From contig CAUJHH010000016.1 in assembly GCA_963204725.1 (NCBI GenBank), positions 1 through 56,103 on the forward strand: a stretch of DNA of 56,103 nucleotides, written 5' to 3'. The position numbers and the translations under genes were made by a program. The notes below the pieces were generated by a model. The model saw only the letters and a list, made by a program, of their open reading frames with translations. It made no database searches and was not told where the DNA came from. Below are positions 1-7,783 of the stretch, piece after piece (within the stretch, counting starts at the first letter, position 1; each line of letters begins with the position of its first letter). Origin of the DNA: Planctomycetota bacterium. GTDB taxonomy: Bacteria; Planctomycetota; Phycisphaerae; Phycisphaerales; UBA1924.

Positions 1-411
1 ACCCTCGCTGCCCGCGGGAGCCATGATGGCGCTGAGGTCCTCGGCGCTGAAGCCGAGCAGCGCGAGATCGAAGTCCATGCCCTTGAGGTCGGTGAGTTCT
101 AGGGGCAGCAGCTCCATGTCCCAGGACGTCAGCGTGGCGACCTTGTTGTCGGCGATGCGGAGCGCCTTGACCTGCTCGGGCGTCAGATCATCGGCGCGGA
201 TGGTCGGCACCTCCTTCAGCCCGAGTTTCCGCGCCGCGCGGAGCCGCGTGTGCCCGGCGATGATCACGCCGTCGGCGTCGACCAGAATCGGCACCTTGAA
301 TCCGAAGGCCTGGATGCTCTTGGCCACCGCATCGATGGCGGCGTCGTTGATGGTGCGAGGGTTGCGGTCGTACTCGTGGACCGCGTCGATGGGAAGCGTT
401 TCGATGTTCAC
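1..411 (-). CDS. ParB-like nuclease domain protein, C-terminus cut by window edge
   Basis: The visible 137 residues begin VNIETLPIDAVHEYDRNPRT and include the ParB/Srx-type core: the NPR motif, then IIAGHTRLRAARKLG (GHxRxxAxxxLG), then VPTIRADDLTPEQ and LRIADNK. This is the N-terminal ParB/sulfiredoxin-like domain. In phages and mobile elements it is often fused to a C-terminal N6/N4 DNA methylase, which would lie outside the window, so either a fused ParB-methylase or a stand-alone ParB-like protein is possible. The start is GTG at 411, with GGAG about seven bases upstream. It is the last visible gene of the leftward replication operon but is separated from the prim-pol gene by about 600 bases. 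Confidence 0.85.
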   Translation of the reverse strand, partial: MNIETLPIDAVHEYDRNPRTINDAAIDAVAKSIQAFGFKVPILVDADGVIIAGHTRLRAARKLGLKEVPTIRADDLTPEQVKALRIADNKVATLTSWDMELLPLELTDLKGMDFDLALLGFSAEDLSAIMAPAGSEG

Positions 412-879
412 AGCAATCTCCGTCGTGGGTATGGGCGCGGCGGTAAGCGCCGGCGCATGGGGCGTCGTGGTGGCCCGCCGCACACGCGGTGGGTCCGGGG
501 ATCGGTGGATCGCTGGTTGGCTGGCTCGCTCGGGCAACGGGCCCGTCCGGGAGCGCTTAGCGCCCCGATTCCCCCGCGCTACGGGCCGCGCCCGTTGGCC
601 ACGGGTCCGCCCACGTTGGCCCACGTCGCGTCATTGGCGGCGAGGCGTACCAACCCCGCCACGGGGCCGCCCCGCGCTCGGACGGGCGAAACAAACTCTG
701 TCGCCAAGCGCGGCTGTTCCCGCGGGCCAAGCCACGCGATCTGGCCCGGGGAGTACCTAACGCCATCCGCCGCCCCTCCCGTAAGGCTTCCGGCTGTAAG
801 GCTCCCGCTAGGCGCGGCCTGGCACACGACCTGCATGGGCGCTGCGGTGGGGAGGCGGGGGGCCGGGGGAGGGGTGGGG

Positions 880-908
880 GAAGGTATAGAAAGGAGAGAG
901 ATACCTTC
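880..908. repeat. Perfect 8-bp inverted repeat
   Basis: GAAGGTAT at 880-887 is exactly complementary to ATACCTTC at 901-908, with 13 purine-rich bases between them. The right arm overlaps the start of the next, larger inverted repeat, so the two could form alternative hairpins. Confidence 0.7.
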
Positions 909-987
909 TTTCACTTTCTTCAACCCCTCCTTCTCTGCTCCCTTCCCGCCCGCCCGAGAGATCGCGCGTGAAGAATGTGAAAGAAGG
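904..987. repeat. Long inverted repeat, 18 of 19 bases paired
   Basis: CCTTCTTTCACTTTCTTCA at 904-922 pairs with TGAAGAATGTGAAAGAAGG at 969-987, with one mismatch and about 46 bases between the arms. It lies 34 bases past the stop codon of the prim-pol/helicase gene. It might be a transcription end, a binding site for a replication protein, or part of an origin. Confidence 0.75.
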
Positions 988-1020
988 GTCCGACCACAGC
1001 CAACCCGCGTTTCTGGCCTG

Positions 1021-3207
1021 CTAGGGCAGGAGTTCATACACCCTCCTTGACCGCCCGGCGGTCGGCTCGACCCCTTCTTTCAAGCGGCCGGTCTCCTTGA
1101 GGTTCTCAAGCACCTCGTCCCGCTCCCGCTGGGTCAGGTGCTGCGTCACGCGGCACATCTGCGACCGGGTCATGCGTCCGCCCGCCGTCCGCATCGCGCG
1201 GAGCACGGCCTTCTGCTTGGCGTCGAACTCGCCCTGCGACACATACTCGTGGGCGAGGTAGAGCACGCGACGGGTCAGGTGCTCGGACAGCCCGCACGCC
1301 CATTCCGCTGCGTCGGCGTCGATGACCGGCTTCTCGCGGTTCTTGGAGCAGGCGTAGATCAGCGCCAGGCGGCACGCCTTCTCCTCGACGCGTGCCCAGA
1401 TCGATCGCAGGTCCTCGCGCGGGCGCTCCATCTCGGCGTCGGCAAGCGCCGCGAGGCGGTTGAACACGGCGCGGGCGTCATCGGTGGTCGGAACCACCAT
1501 CGGCTTGGGGTGCTCGCGGCTGAGGTTGCCGCCGGGGTTGAACGCGCCCCACCAGGTGGCCGCATCCACGATCGCCTGCGGCGGGTCCTTCTCCGGTTGC
1601 CAGACGCGCGGCGGCATCTCCCCAGTCTCGAACACGATGAGCCGGGCCATGAACCCGTCGCTCATGGCGTCGGGCGTGAGCGCGTGCTTGAAGTGCTCGG
1701 GCGCGGTTGTCGCGAGGAGCGACACGCATGGCTGGTCGATCACCTTGTTCCGCTTGGCGTCGGCGTACGCCTTGCCCTTGAAGACGCTCCGCGCCGACGA
1801 GTACATCTTCATCAGCGTCGAGATGACGTTGAACAGGTGCGGGGCCTTCTTCGGATCGCCAATGGTGCGGAGCCAGCGCCCGAACTCATCGATCTGGAAC
1901 AGGATCGCGGGCTCGGCTTCGACAGCCGTCACCAGCCCGGCGTCGCTGGCGAGGTCCTCGTTGCCCTCGAGCTCGTTGAGACCGGCTTTGAAGAGCACCG
2001 CCTTGTTGATGAGCCTTGCGTTGTCTTTGCCCGAGCCGGACCCCGCGAGGCACACGACGTACAGGTTGGTGCGGTTGCCGCGCTCGTCGCGGACCTTGCG
2101 GCCCGCGAGCACGGCCTGCAGGCACATCGCGCCGGCGAGCGCGAGCATCGGCTGCCAGCGGTGGGCCGTTTCCTTGTTGAACGCCATGACCTCGGAGATG
2201 AACCCCGGCACCGCAAGGTACCGCTCGGGAAGCGGGCCGGGATCGACCGGCGTGTCCTCGTCCGGGGCTGCCGTGTCGTCGCTCGCCTTCGCCGGCGCTG
2301 CCATGAAGCCCGACAGGTCCACGCCACCCAGATCCTCGGCCTTCTGCGCATCGCGGAGCCAGCCGAGCGGACGGTCGTGCGGCTTGTTGGCGGCGTCGGT
2401 CACCTTGTGCCGCAGCTCTTTCTCAGACCACGGCGGCTCGCACCGTGGGTTGTACCGATCCCACAGCAGCGAGAACGCCGCCTCGGGATCGAGGGCGAAC
2501 CCGTGCACCATCGCCGTCGCGGCCGTGTAGGTCTGGCTGTGCCCGCCCGAGCCGGAGATCGATGGTGGGATGCGGTCCAGGTACGCCGCGGCGCGGCGGA
2601 GCACAGCGTCGCCCGCTGGGAAGCGATCGCTTCGTAGTGACGGCGGCTGGGAAACCATCGCTTCTTTGCGCCCGTGCCTCGCCTCGGTCACGGCCTCGGC
2701 CAGCGCCGCGACGGCGGCGGCCAGGTCCCCAGCGTCGACCACGGCGGGCTCCCCGTCGAGCGGGTCGTACGGCTCGCCGCTGGGATGGATGCTCGGGCCG
2801 ACGACGGTCTGCGCACCCGTGCTCCGAAGCTCCACGATCATCTTCTTCGACACCGGGTCCTGGTGCTTGCGGGTCTTCATCCCCTCGCACACGTACCACC
2901 AGTGCGACGCGGGCTTGCCCGGCCGCCCGGACATCGCGCCCGTCGGCGGGAGGAACTTGGGCGCGAGCGCGACCGCTTCGTCGCAGTCGAGGTCGACGTC
3001 CACGAGCCAGCCGCTCGGCTCGCCCAGCAGCACGCCGATGTTGCCGGTGCCGTTGAAGTGCGCCGGCAGTTCGCTCTCGGACAGGCGCAGGTCCGTCCAC
3101 CCCTTGAGCACGGGGATCTTCTTCCGCGCCGGCACAGGGATGACCGCGTACCCGCGAGCGAGGTACGTGCGCGCCGACTCGAGCAGAATGGAGGGGCCAT
3201 CGCTCAT
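1021..3207 (-). CDS. Prim-pol/helicase replication protein (AEP primase-polymerase fused to an ATPase)
   Basis: This 728-residue protein probably primes and unwinds the element's DNA. Residues about 8-170 look like the bifunctional primase/polymerase N-terminal domain (archaeo-eukaryotic primase type): GYAVIPVPARKKIPVL, the metal-binding DVDLDC near 70, and SHWWY near 100. A PriCT-like helical segment follows (about 205-270, PPWSEKELRHKV). From about 325 on it resembles DUF3987/D5-type ATPases, with a P-loop AGSGSGKDN near 390 and IDEFGRWL as a likely Walker B. A winged-helix-like tail ends the protein (MTRSQMCRVTQHLTQRERDEVLENL). The gene starts three bases after the stop of its upstream neighbour. 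The domain call is from motifs only. Confidence 0.88.
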   Translation of the reverse strand: MSDGPSILLESARTYLARGYAVIPVPARKKIPVLKGWTDLRLSESELPAHFNGTGNIGVLLGEPSGWLVDVDLDCDEAVALAPKFLPPTGAMSGRPGKPASHWWYVCEGMKTRKHQDPVSKKMIVELRSTGAQTVVGPSIHPSGEPYDPLDGEPAVVDAGDLAAAVAALAEAVTEARHGRKEAMVSQPPSLRSDRFPAGDAVLRRAAAYLDRIPPSISGSGGHSQTYTAATAMVHGFALDPEAAFSLLWDRYNPRCEPPWSEKELRHKVTDAANKPHDRPLGWLRDAQKAEDLGGVDLSGFMAAPAKASDDTAAPDEDTPVDPGPLPERYLAVPGFISEVMAFNKETAHRWQPMLALAGAMCLQAVLAGRKVRDERGNRTNLYVVCLAGSGSGKDNARLINKAVLFKAGLNELEGNEDLASDAGLVTAVEAEPAILFQIDEFGRWLRTIGDPKKAPHLFNVISTLMKMYSSARSVFKGKAYADAKRNKVIDQPCVSLLATTAPEHFKHALTPDAMSDGFMARLIVFETGEMPPRVWQPEKDPPQAIVDAATWWGAFNPGGNLSREHPKPMVVPTTDDARAVFNRLAALADAEMERPREDLRSIWARVEEKACRLALIYACSKNREKPVIDADAAEWACGLSEHLTRRVLYLAHEYVSQGEFDAKQKAVLRAMRTAGGRMTRSQMCRVTQHLTQRERDEVLENLKETGRLKEGVEPTAGRSRRVYELLP

Positions 3208-3210
3208 TGC

Positions 3211-3603
3211 TTATTCGTTGTCCTCGCGGCGGCGGATGGTGGCGCCCATGATCTTGAGCGTCTGCGCTGCAGTCTCGCGGTCGCGCTTGCTGGCGCGGTA
3301 GTCCAGCAGGCGGTCGATCTCGATGACGGGCTTGATCGCCAGGTCGAAGCCGTACGTCCCGGTGGCCAGGCCCGCCGCGTGGCCGATCGCCCGCGTGCAC
3401 GAACTGGCCCGGTGCGTGCCAGCGGCCGCGATCAGCAGCGGGATCTCCGCGCGGGCTTCGGTGTGGTACATCAGGCCGCCGACGCTCCGAGCCAGCAGCG
3501 AGCCGATGCCCTTGGTGTCGTTCTTGTCGATGGGCGCGGAGGCCACGTGGCGACCGAGCAACTGCCCGTCCTTGTCGGTCTCTTCGATCGTGATCGTGAT
3601 CAT
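3211..3603 (-). CDS. Unrecognised 130-residue protein of the replication operon
   Basis: I do not recognise a family. The protein begins MITITIEETDKDGQLLGRHV, has a short hydrophobic stretch (IPLLIAAAGTH) and a charged C-terminus, with no signal peptide or cysteine cluster. It is real by context: it fits between helicase and prim-pol in one direction, with 14 bases before it and 3 after it, and AAGGAGT lies just upstream of its ATG. A replication accessory role is inferred from position only. Confidence 0.7.
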   Translation of the reverse strand: MITITIEETDKDGQLLGRHVASAPIDKNDTKGIGSLLARSVGGLMYHTEARAEIPLLIAAAGTHRASSCTRAIGHAAGLATGTYGFDLAIKPVIEIDRLLDYRASKRDRETAAQTLKIMGATIRRREDNE

Positions 3604-3617
3604 GCGGTACTCCTTGT

Positions 3618-5318
3618 TCAGAAGGGGATTTCGTCTTCGGGGATGCCGTACGTCATGCCCGCGGGCTCCGGCGGCCGGTCCGGCAGGCCTTCGTCGCTGT
3701 CAAGGCGCGGGGGCTTATCGCCGAGCACGTGCTGCGTGACGCGTTCGAACTGGTCGCCAGCCTTCTTCTCGACGTTGATCGAGAGCGTCGGGGCAAGCGC
3801 CCCGGCCTTGGCCATCTCGACCGCTTCCTCCGTGCCGCCGGGCACCGGCTCAACGGAGCGAGCCCGCCACCAAGCTTCCGCCTTCGTGCGGGCGTATCCG
3901 GTGTGGTCGAAGCAGACCCACTCGCGGAAGAAGCGGTTGAAGCCGACGCGGTACTCGACGCGCATGGTCAGCGGCGCGGACGGGTCGCTGCGCTTGTAGT
4001 GCACGTGGTACGTCGTCTCACTGACGCGGTGTTCTTCGCGAGTGGTCTGGCCGCTGAGGATGCCCTCGGTGCTGGCCTTCGCCTCATGCTGTTGGCGGTT
4101 GGGCTCGGGAAACTGGTGGCCGCACTGCGGGCAGGTCTGGTAGCCCGCCGCGATGAGGGCCTGGCAGTTGGGGCACTCCTTCGCGGGCGCTTCGCCGTCG
4201 CCGCGATCGTCGGTAGCGATGCGGATCGCGTCAACCGGGCCGTGACGCAGCACGTTGCCGCCGAAGTCCAGCACGAGGCAGTCGGTCTTGCCGGGATGGA
4301 GGCGGAAGCCCCGGCCCACCATCTGGTAGTAGAGGCCCGGGGACATGGTCGGCCGCACGAGCGCCACGCAATCGATGTGCGGGGCGTCGAACCCGGTCGT
4401 GAGCACGTTCACGTTGCACAGGTACTTGAGCCCCCCCTCGCCGCCCGACCGGAACCGCCCGAGGATTGCGGCCCGCACGCCGTCGGGGGTGTCGCCTGTC
4501 ACGAATCCGCACTCGATGCCGTGCTTGGTCTTGAGCACATCGACGATGTGCTGCCCGTGACGGATGCCCGACGAGAAGATCAGCGTGGCGCTGCGGTCCT
4601 TCGTGTGCTCGGCGATCTCAGCGCACGCGCCCTCAACGAGCCCCTCCTTGTCCATGAGGTCCTCGACCTCGCTGGCGACGAACTCGCCGGCGCGGACGTG
4701 CAGGTCGTCGGTGCTGATCTTCTGCAGGCCCGCTTTGGTCTTGAGCGGCGACAGGAAGCCCTGCACGATCAGCTCGCGGACGCCGACCTCGTAGCAGACG
4801 TGGTTGAGAATGTTCTCGGGGGCGCAGATCGAGCCGGACTTCATGCGGTACGGCGTGGCGGTCAGCCCGATGATGCGGACGTTGGGGTTCACCACCTTCG
4901 AGTCGGCGATGAACTGGCGGTACATCCCGTCGTCCTCGGCGGGGACCATGTGCGCCTCATCGACGATGATCAGATCCACGGGCCCCAGGTCGCAGGCCTT
5001 CTTCCAGATGCTCTGGATGCCCGCAACCGTGACGGCGTAGCCGAGGTCCTTGCGCTTGAGGCCAGCCGAATAGATCCCCATCGGCACATCGGGCGCGATG
5101 ACGCGGAGCTTGTCGGCCGCCTGTTCGAGGAGTTCCTTCACGTGCGCCAGCAGCACGACTCGGCCGCCCCAGTGGCCGACCGCGTCGCGGCAGATCGTGG
5201 CGATGACCGGCGTCTTGCCCCCGCCGGTCGGGATGACCACGCAGGGGTTGTCGTCGCGGGTCCGCAGGTGCTCGTACACCGCAGCGATCGATTCGGATTG
5301 GTACTGACGCAGCTCCAT
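3618..5318 (-). CDS. DEAD/DEAH-box helicase (superfamily 2) with C-terminal zinc ribbon
   Basis: A 566-residue superfamily 2 helicase. Walker A is PTGGGKT (residues 30-36), motif II is DEAH (120-123), motif III is LTATPYR. In the second RecA domain there are LIFSSGIRHGQHIV, VLTTGFDAPHID and motif VI MVGRGFRLH. A zinc ribbon CPNCQ...CPQCG follows near 380-398, then a tail of about 160 residues ending in an acidic EDEIPF. The same frame is open upstream, but ATG at 5318 is preferred: it overlaps the previous stop (TGATG), GAGGAGG lies upstream, and the helicase fold starts directly at MELRQYQ. Such helicases are common in phage replication modules. Confidence 0.93.
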   Translation of the reverse strand: MELRQYQSESIAAVYEHLRTRDDNPCVVIPTGGGKTPVIATICRDAVGHWGGRVVLLAHVKELLEQAADKLRVIAPDVPMGIYSAGLKRKDLGYAVTVAGIQSIWKKACDLGPVDLIIVDEAHMVPAEDDGMYRQFIADSKVVNPNVRIIGLTATPYRMKSGSICAPENILNHVCYEVGVRELIVQGFLSPLKTKAGLQKISTDDLHVRAGEFVASEVEDLMDKEGLVEGACAEIAEHTKDRSATLIFSSGIRHGQHIVDVLKTKHGIECGFVTGDTPDGVRAAILGRFRSGGEGGLKYLCNVNVLTTGFDAPHIDCVALVRPTMSPGLYYQMVGRGFRLHPGKTDCLVLDFGGNVLRHGPVDAIRIATDDRGDGEAPAKECPNCQALIAAGYQTCPQCGHQFPEPNRQQHEAKASTEGILSGQTTREEHRVSETTYHVHYKRSDPSAPLTMRVEYRVGFNRFFREWVCFDHTGYARTKAEAWWRARSVEPVPGGTEEAVEMAKAGALAPTLSINVEKKAGDQFERVTQHVLGDKPPRLDSDEGLPDRPPEPAGMTYGIPEDEIPF

Positions 5319-5596
5319 CAGCACGCCACCTCCTCGAGCGCACGCACGCAGACCGACCACAATCCAACCTGCTCATCGGTATCCCAGCATGGATCGGGGC
5401 GTCCCGGGCGGGACAATGACCAGGCACGAGCCTCGGTGCTAGGCGCAAAGCACCCAACGCGCTCGGGCTGATGCACGCCTGTTGCCGGCGCGATCCACTT
5501 CTTGCGCTGCTCAGCCATGTAGCGTGCATGGCATGGCTCACAGCAGAAGCCGAAGCGTCGCTGGGTACTGCCGCATTGTGGACACGGAACGGTCAT
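5318..5596 (-). CDS. Small Cys-rich protein with N-terminal zinc-ribbon-like cluster
   Basis: A 92-residue protein with Cys at 5, 8, 18, 19 and 22 (CPQCG...FCCEPC), a likely metal-binding knuckle; the rest is unrecognised. The case for it being real is its packing: its ATG overlaps the rusA-like stop (ATGA) and its own stop overlaps the helicase start (TGATG), suggesting translational coupling. No enzyme function can be assigned. Confidence 0.65.
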   Translation of the reverse strand: MTVPCPQCGSTQRRFGFCCEPCHARYMAEQRKKWIAPATGVHQPERVGCFAPSTEARAWSLSRPGRPDPCWDTDEQVGLWSVCVRALEEVAC

Positions 5597-5910
5597 GACT
5601 TGATCTCTGTGAGTTCCACCAGGACTTTGCCGCCCGGCATCACCGGGCCACGTTCAACAACCAGCCGATCGATCTGCGAGTCGTCGCGGTACGCACCGCC
5701 CTTGGCAAGGGCATCGAGCAGTGCCTTCTGCACGTTGTCCAGGTCGCGCCGGCGGTTGTCGGGCGGGCAGACGGTGACACGCACCTCGAGCCGACCGTTC
5801 ATCCGCACCACCCGCATCACCGCGAGGGCGGCGCACACGCCTGCGCGGTAGCGCCGACCCTCGCGGCTCAGCACGGTCCTCGAGCCCATCCGTCGCCAGA
5901 TGTGGTTCAC
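5593..5910 (-). CDS. rusA: RusA-family Holliday junction endodeoxyribonuclease
   Basis: RusA resolves four-way DNA junctions made in phage recombination. The diagnostic core is present: RRRDLDNVQKALLDAL with acidic residues D56 and D58 (numbered from the GTG start), then GAYRDDSQI with D76 and D77, matching the metal-binding aspartates of the family. The first canonical start codon is GTG at 5910, but it falls inside the conserved beginning: in-frame codons upstream encode LELPYPPSVNHIW, the usual RusA N-terminus. No ATG, GTG or TTG lies farther upstream in that frame, so translation may begin at a rare codon such as CTG at 5955, next to the stop of the DUF669 gene. Its stop overlaps the next start (ATGA). 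Confidence 0.88.
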   Translation of the reverse strand: MNHIWRRMGSRTVLSREGRRYRAGVCAALAVMRVVRMNGRLEVRVTVCPPDNRRRDLDNVQKALLDALAKGGAYRDDSQIDRLVVERGPVMPGGKVLVELTEIKS

Positions 5911-5951
5911 ACTGGGCGGGTACGGGAGCTCGAGGACGCGACCAGATGGAC

Positions 5952-6422
5952 TCAGCGTTTCCAGGGCGGCGTGCTCCCCGGGCCGACGCCGACGGGAGCG
6001 CGAGCGCTCACCGGCGAACCGCCGCCGCCCTTCTTGGCGTAGCCCTTGATGACGTTGGTGAACTCACCGTTGTCGTCGCGCTTCTTCAGCCCGACGTTGA
6101 TCTCCAGGGGGACGTTGTGGAGCTCGACCGAGTCCTTAGGCTGCATCACGCCGATGGCGCGGCAGATGGCCGAGAGCTCGCCTCGAGCGATCTTGACCGT
6201 CATCTCGCTCTTGTTCTCGATGTTGAGGCGGGCCCAGACCAGGCGGCCCTTGAACTCGCCGTCGATGATCTGGAAGGTCAGCTGCAGGTACTTGCCGCCC
6301 CCGGTCTTGGTCGGCTTGAGCTCCGACTCGGAGACGACGGCGAGGTACTTGCCCGCGGGGAGCGGATCGAGTGCGACGGACGGGTCAACCTGGTTTGCAT
6401 CAAAGTTGTTCAGCGTGGCCAT
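5952..6422 (-). CDS. DUF669 protein, probable phage single-strand DNA binding/recombination accessory
   Basis: The 156 residues match the DUF669 pattern: PLPAGKYLAVVSESELKPTKTGGGKYLQLTFQIIDGEFKGRLVWARLNI, then LSAICRAIGV. DUF669 proteins occur next to Sak4/RecA-like ATPases in phage recombination modules, as here, and are thought to bind single-stranded DNA. The glycine-rich, flexible C-terminus ends PPWKR. AAGGAACTGACTC lies upstream of the ATG. Its stop precedes the canonical RusA start by 42 bases. Confidence 0.85.
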   Translation of the reverse strand: MATLNNFDANQVDPSVALDPLPAGKYLAVVSESELKPTKTGGGKYLQLTFQIIDGEFKGRLVWARLNIENKSEMTVKIARGELSAICRAIGVMQPKDSVELHNVPLEINVGLKKRDDNGEFTNVIKGYAKKGGGGSPVSARAPVGVGPGSTPPWKR

Positions 6423-6481
6423 GAGTCAGTTCCTTTGCGATTGGTGATGGAGCGATGAGGGATGGACAACGGCAACGGCGC

Positions 6482-7306
6482 TCAGGCCGCGCCGGCGTTG
6501 TCGGTGGTGGGGGCAGGGGTGACGACGGCGGCGGAGGGGTCCTCGCCGCGAACGAGCGCCGCGAAGACGCGGTAGTCCAGCGGGATCTCTTCGGGCAGAC
6601 CCAGGCGGTTCTTGGCGACGTGCGCTGGCCGCTCGACGGTGCGGATGATCCGCTCGCCGGTGCTCACGCCGTTGTGCTTGGCCTTGTTGAACCCCTCGTC
6701 GACCTTGATCGTGTGGACCTTGTACGTAGCGAAGAGCACCTCGTCGGCCCACTCCTGCACCAGCGCCGACGCGAGCTTGTGCAGGCGCGGCGAGTAGCGG
6801 TCGTACGGCACGGTCTCGGGATTCTCGAACTTCTCGATCTTGGCGTGGGCGATGAGCACGACCGTCATGCCGCGATCGCTGCGGAGCGCATCGAGCGCGC
6901 CGAGCACCGCACGCCACTTGTCGACCGCGAAGGCGAAGCCCTTCGCATACCCGATCTTCTCGATGTTCTCGACGCTCTCGTCGGCGCAGACTTCGCCCCA
7001 GATGAGGCGTTCGAGCCAATCAAGGCTGTCGATGACGACTGTGCGGTAGTCGTGGTCGCCCGAGTACAGCGACTCGAGCGCCGCCATCACCTCGCCGAGG
7101 CTGCGGGCCAGCGGGAACGACTCGCAGTCGATGTCGGCCAGGCCGTCTTCGGTGGGAACGAAGATGGGCTTCTCGGCCATCGCGCCGAAGGTGCTCTTGC
7201 CGATGCCGTGCGTGCCGTACAACATCACGCGGCGTGGGCGGGCCTTGCGGCCCTTGCTGATTTGGTTCATGAGGGTGTGGGGGGTTGCGGGTGCGGTCGT
7301 GGGCAT
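6482..7306 (-). CDS. Sak4-like phage ATPase (AAA_24 type, single-strand annealing/recombination)
   Basis: A 274-residue RecA-like ATPase. Walker A is YGTHGIGKST (30-39), Walker B is RTVVIDSLDWLE (D93), and VVLIAHAKIEKF is the sensor strand. This arrangement (GxxGxGKST plus IDSLDWLE) is characteristic of the AAA_24/Sak4 family that promotes strand annealing in phage recombination, often with a DUF669 or SSB-like partner. The start at 7306 has GGAG six to seven bases upstream; the frame stays open farther upstream but only as out-of-frame overlap with the previous gene. Confidence 0.88.
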   Translation of the reverse strand: MPTTAPATPHTLMNQISKGRKARPRRVMLYGTHGIGKSTFGAMAEKPIFVPTEDGLADIDCESFPLARSLGEVMAALESLYSGDHDYRTVVIDSLDWLERLIWGEVCADESVENIEKIGYAKGFAFAVDKWRAVLGALDALRSDRGMTVVLIAHAKIEKFENPETVPYDRYSPRLHKLASALVQEWADEVLFATYKVHTIKVDEGFNKAKHNGVSTGERIIRTVERPAHVAKNRLGLPEEIPLDYRVFAALVRGEDPSAAVVTPAPTTDNAGAA

Positions 7307-7404
7307 GGAATCTCCGTGATGGCAGAAAGTGGGATCGATGTCTTCAGGCCAGATGTCGCGGGTGAATGCGCCTTGGCCGAGGCGGACGAGCGGAAGTGGT
7401 GTGA

Positions 7405-7707
7405 TCACGCGGCGGCCGCCGTGGGCTCGGCTGAGGACGCCTTCACACGCCGGACGGTGAAGACGTCCTCGCCGAACTCGCGGAGCATCAGCGAGGTGAA
7501 CATGCGGACAACCGCTGCGCCCACCGGCGTTGTGCCGTCGACGCTCAGGCTTCGACCCGCCTGGTCCGCCGCGAAGCTGACGTCCATTCGGACGATGGCA
7601 TTGCCGAAGAGCCCCTCGGCGGCGATCATCGCCAGGTGCAGCGTTGCTTCCGCGTCGGTGAGAGCGATGTCCTTGTCGAAGGTGAAGCGGTACACGCCGG
7701 TGGTCAT
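7405..7707 (-). CDS. Unrecognised 100-residue protein, first gene of the replication operon
   Basis: The protein begins MTTGVYRFTFDKDIALTDAEATLHLAMIAAEGLFG and ends in SAEPTAAAA. The sequence GVYRFTFD...VRMDVSFAADQAGRSLSVDG suggests a small alpha/beta fold, but I do not recognise the family. ATG at 7707 is chosen over an in-frame ATG seven codons upstream because GAGGAG stands six to nine bases before it. It lies 32 bases downstream of the promoter-like motif P1. Confidence 0.72.
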   Translation of the reverse strand: MTTGVYRFTFDKDIALTDAEATLHLAMIAAEGLFGNAIVRMDVSFAADQAGRSLSVDGTTPVGAAVVRMFTSLMLREFGEDVFTVRRVKASSAEPTAAAA

Positions 7708-7738
7708 GGTGAACTCCTCGCTGCACACTGGGGTGCTG

Positions 7739-7778
7739 CTCCCCGGCTACATACGCCGTCCGCAGAGCCGCTGTCCGC
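7739..7778 (-). promoter_or_regulatory. Two-block promoter-like motif P1 of the replication operon
   Basis: Read on the minus strand: GCGGACAGC, 12 bases, then GGCGTATGTAGCCGGGGAG. The same two blocks with the same 12-base gap occur at 23630-23669 before the recombinase operon; the gap sequences differ (4 of 12 bases shared). A CCA upstream of the first block is also shared at the same distance. Taking GGACA as -35 and TATGTA as -10 gives a spacing of 17-19 bases, reasonable for a bacterial promoter. It begins five bases after the stop of the sigma-like gene. Confidence 0.72.
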
Positions 7779-7783
7779 TTTGG

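Larger units (their letters stand above)
412..1020. other. 609-base stretch without a convincing gene, rich in inverted repeats
   Basis: Open frames here have atypical, low-complexity translations and no recognisable domain. What can be seen is DNA structure: a hairpin around 549-566 (GCGCT/AGCGC core flanked by GGG/CCC), a 15-base tandem near 781-806 (GTAAGGCTTCC then GTAAGGCTCCC), a purine/pyrimidine-biased stretch from 870 to 960, and the two inverted repeats listed separately. On the minus strand this lies just downstream of the prim-pol gene and upstream of the ParB-like gene. It could be an origin, a partition site or a structured RNA; none of these is shown. Confidence 0.6.

Noticed and set aside
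579..1037. Minus-strand frame of 152 codons between prim-pol and the ParB-like gene
   Set aside because: It begins inside prim-pol, crosses both inverted repeats and has no recognisable domain; third-position GC is lower than in nearby genes. Kept as a weak possibility only.
250..1050. Plus-strand frame of 266 codons over the intergenic region
   Set aside because: Composition is atypical, it crosses the inverted repeats and runs against the ParB-like gene; no ribosome binding site that would make it credible.
1138..2637. Long open frame on the plus strand opposite the prim-pol gene (similar cases at 3729-5471, 13387-14847, 24108-26198)
   Set aside because: High GC keeps opposite frames open. 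Translations are rich in Arg, Ala, Gly and Pro with no domain, and lie exactly over genes with clear motifs.
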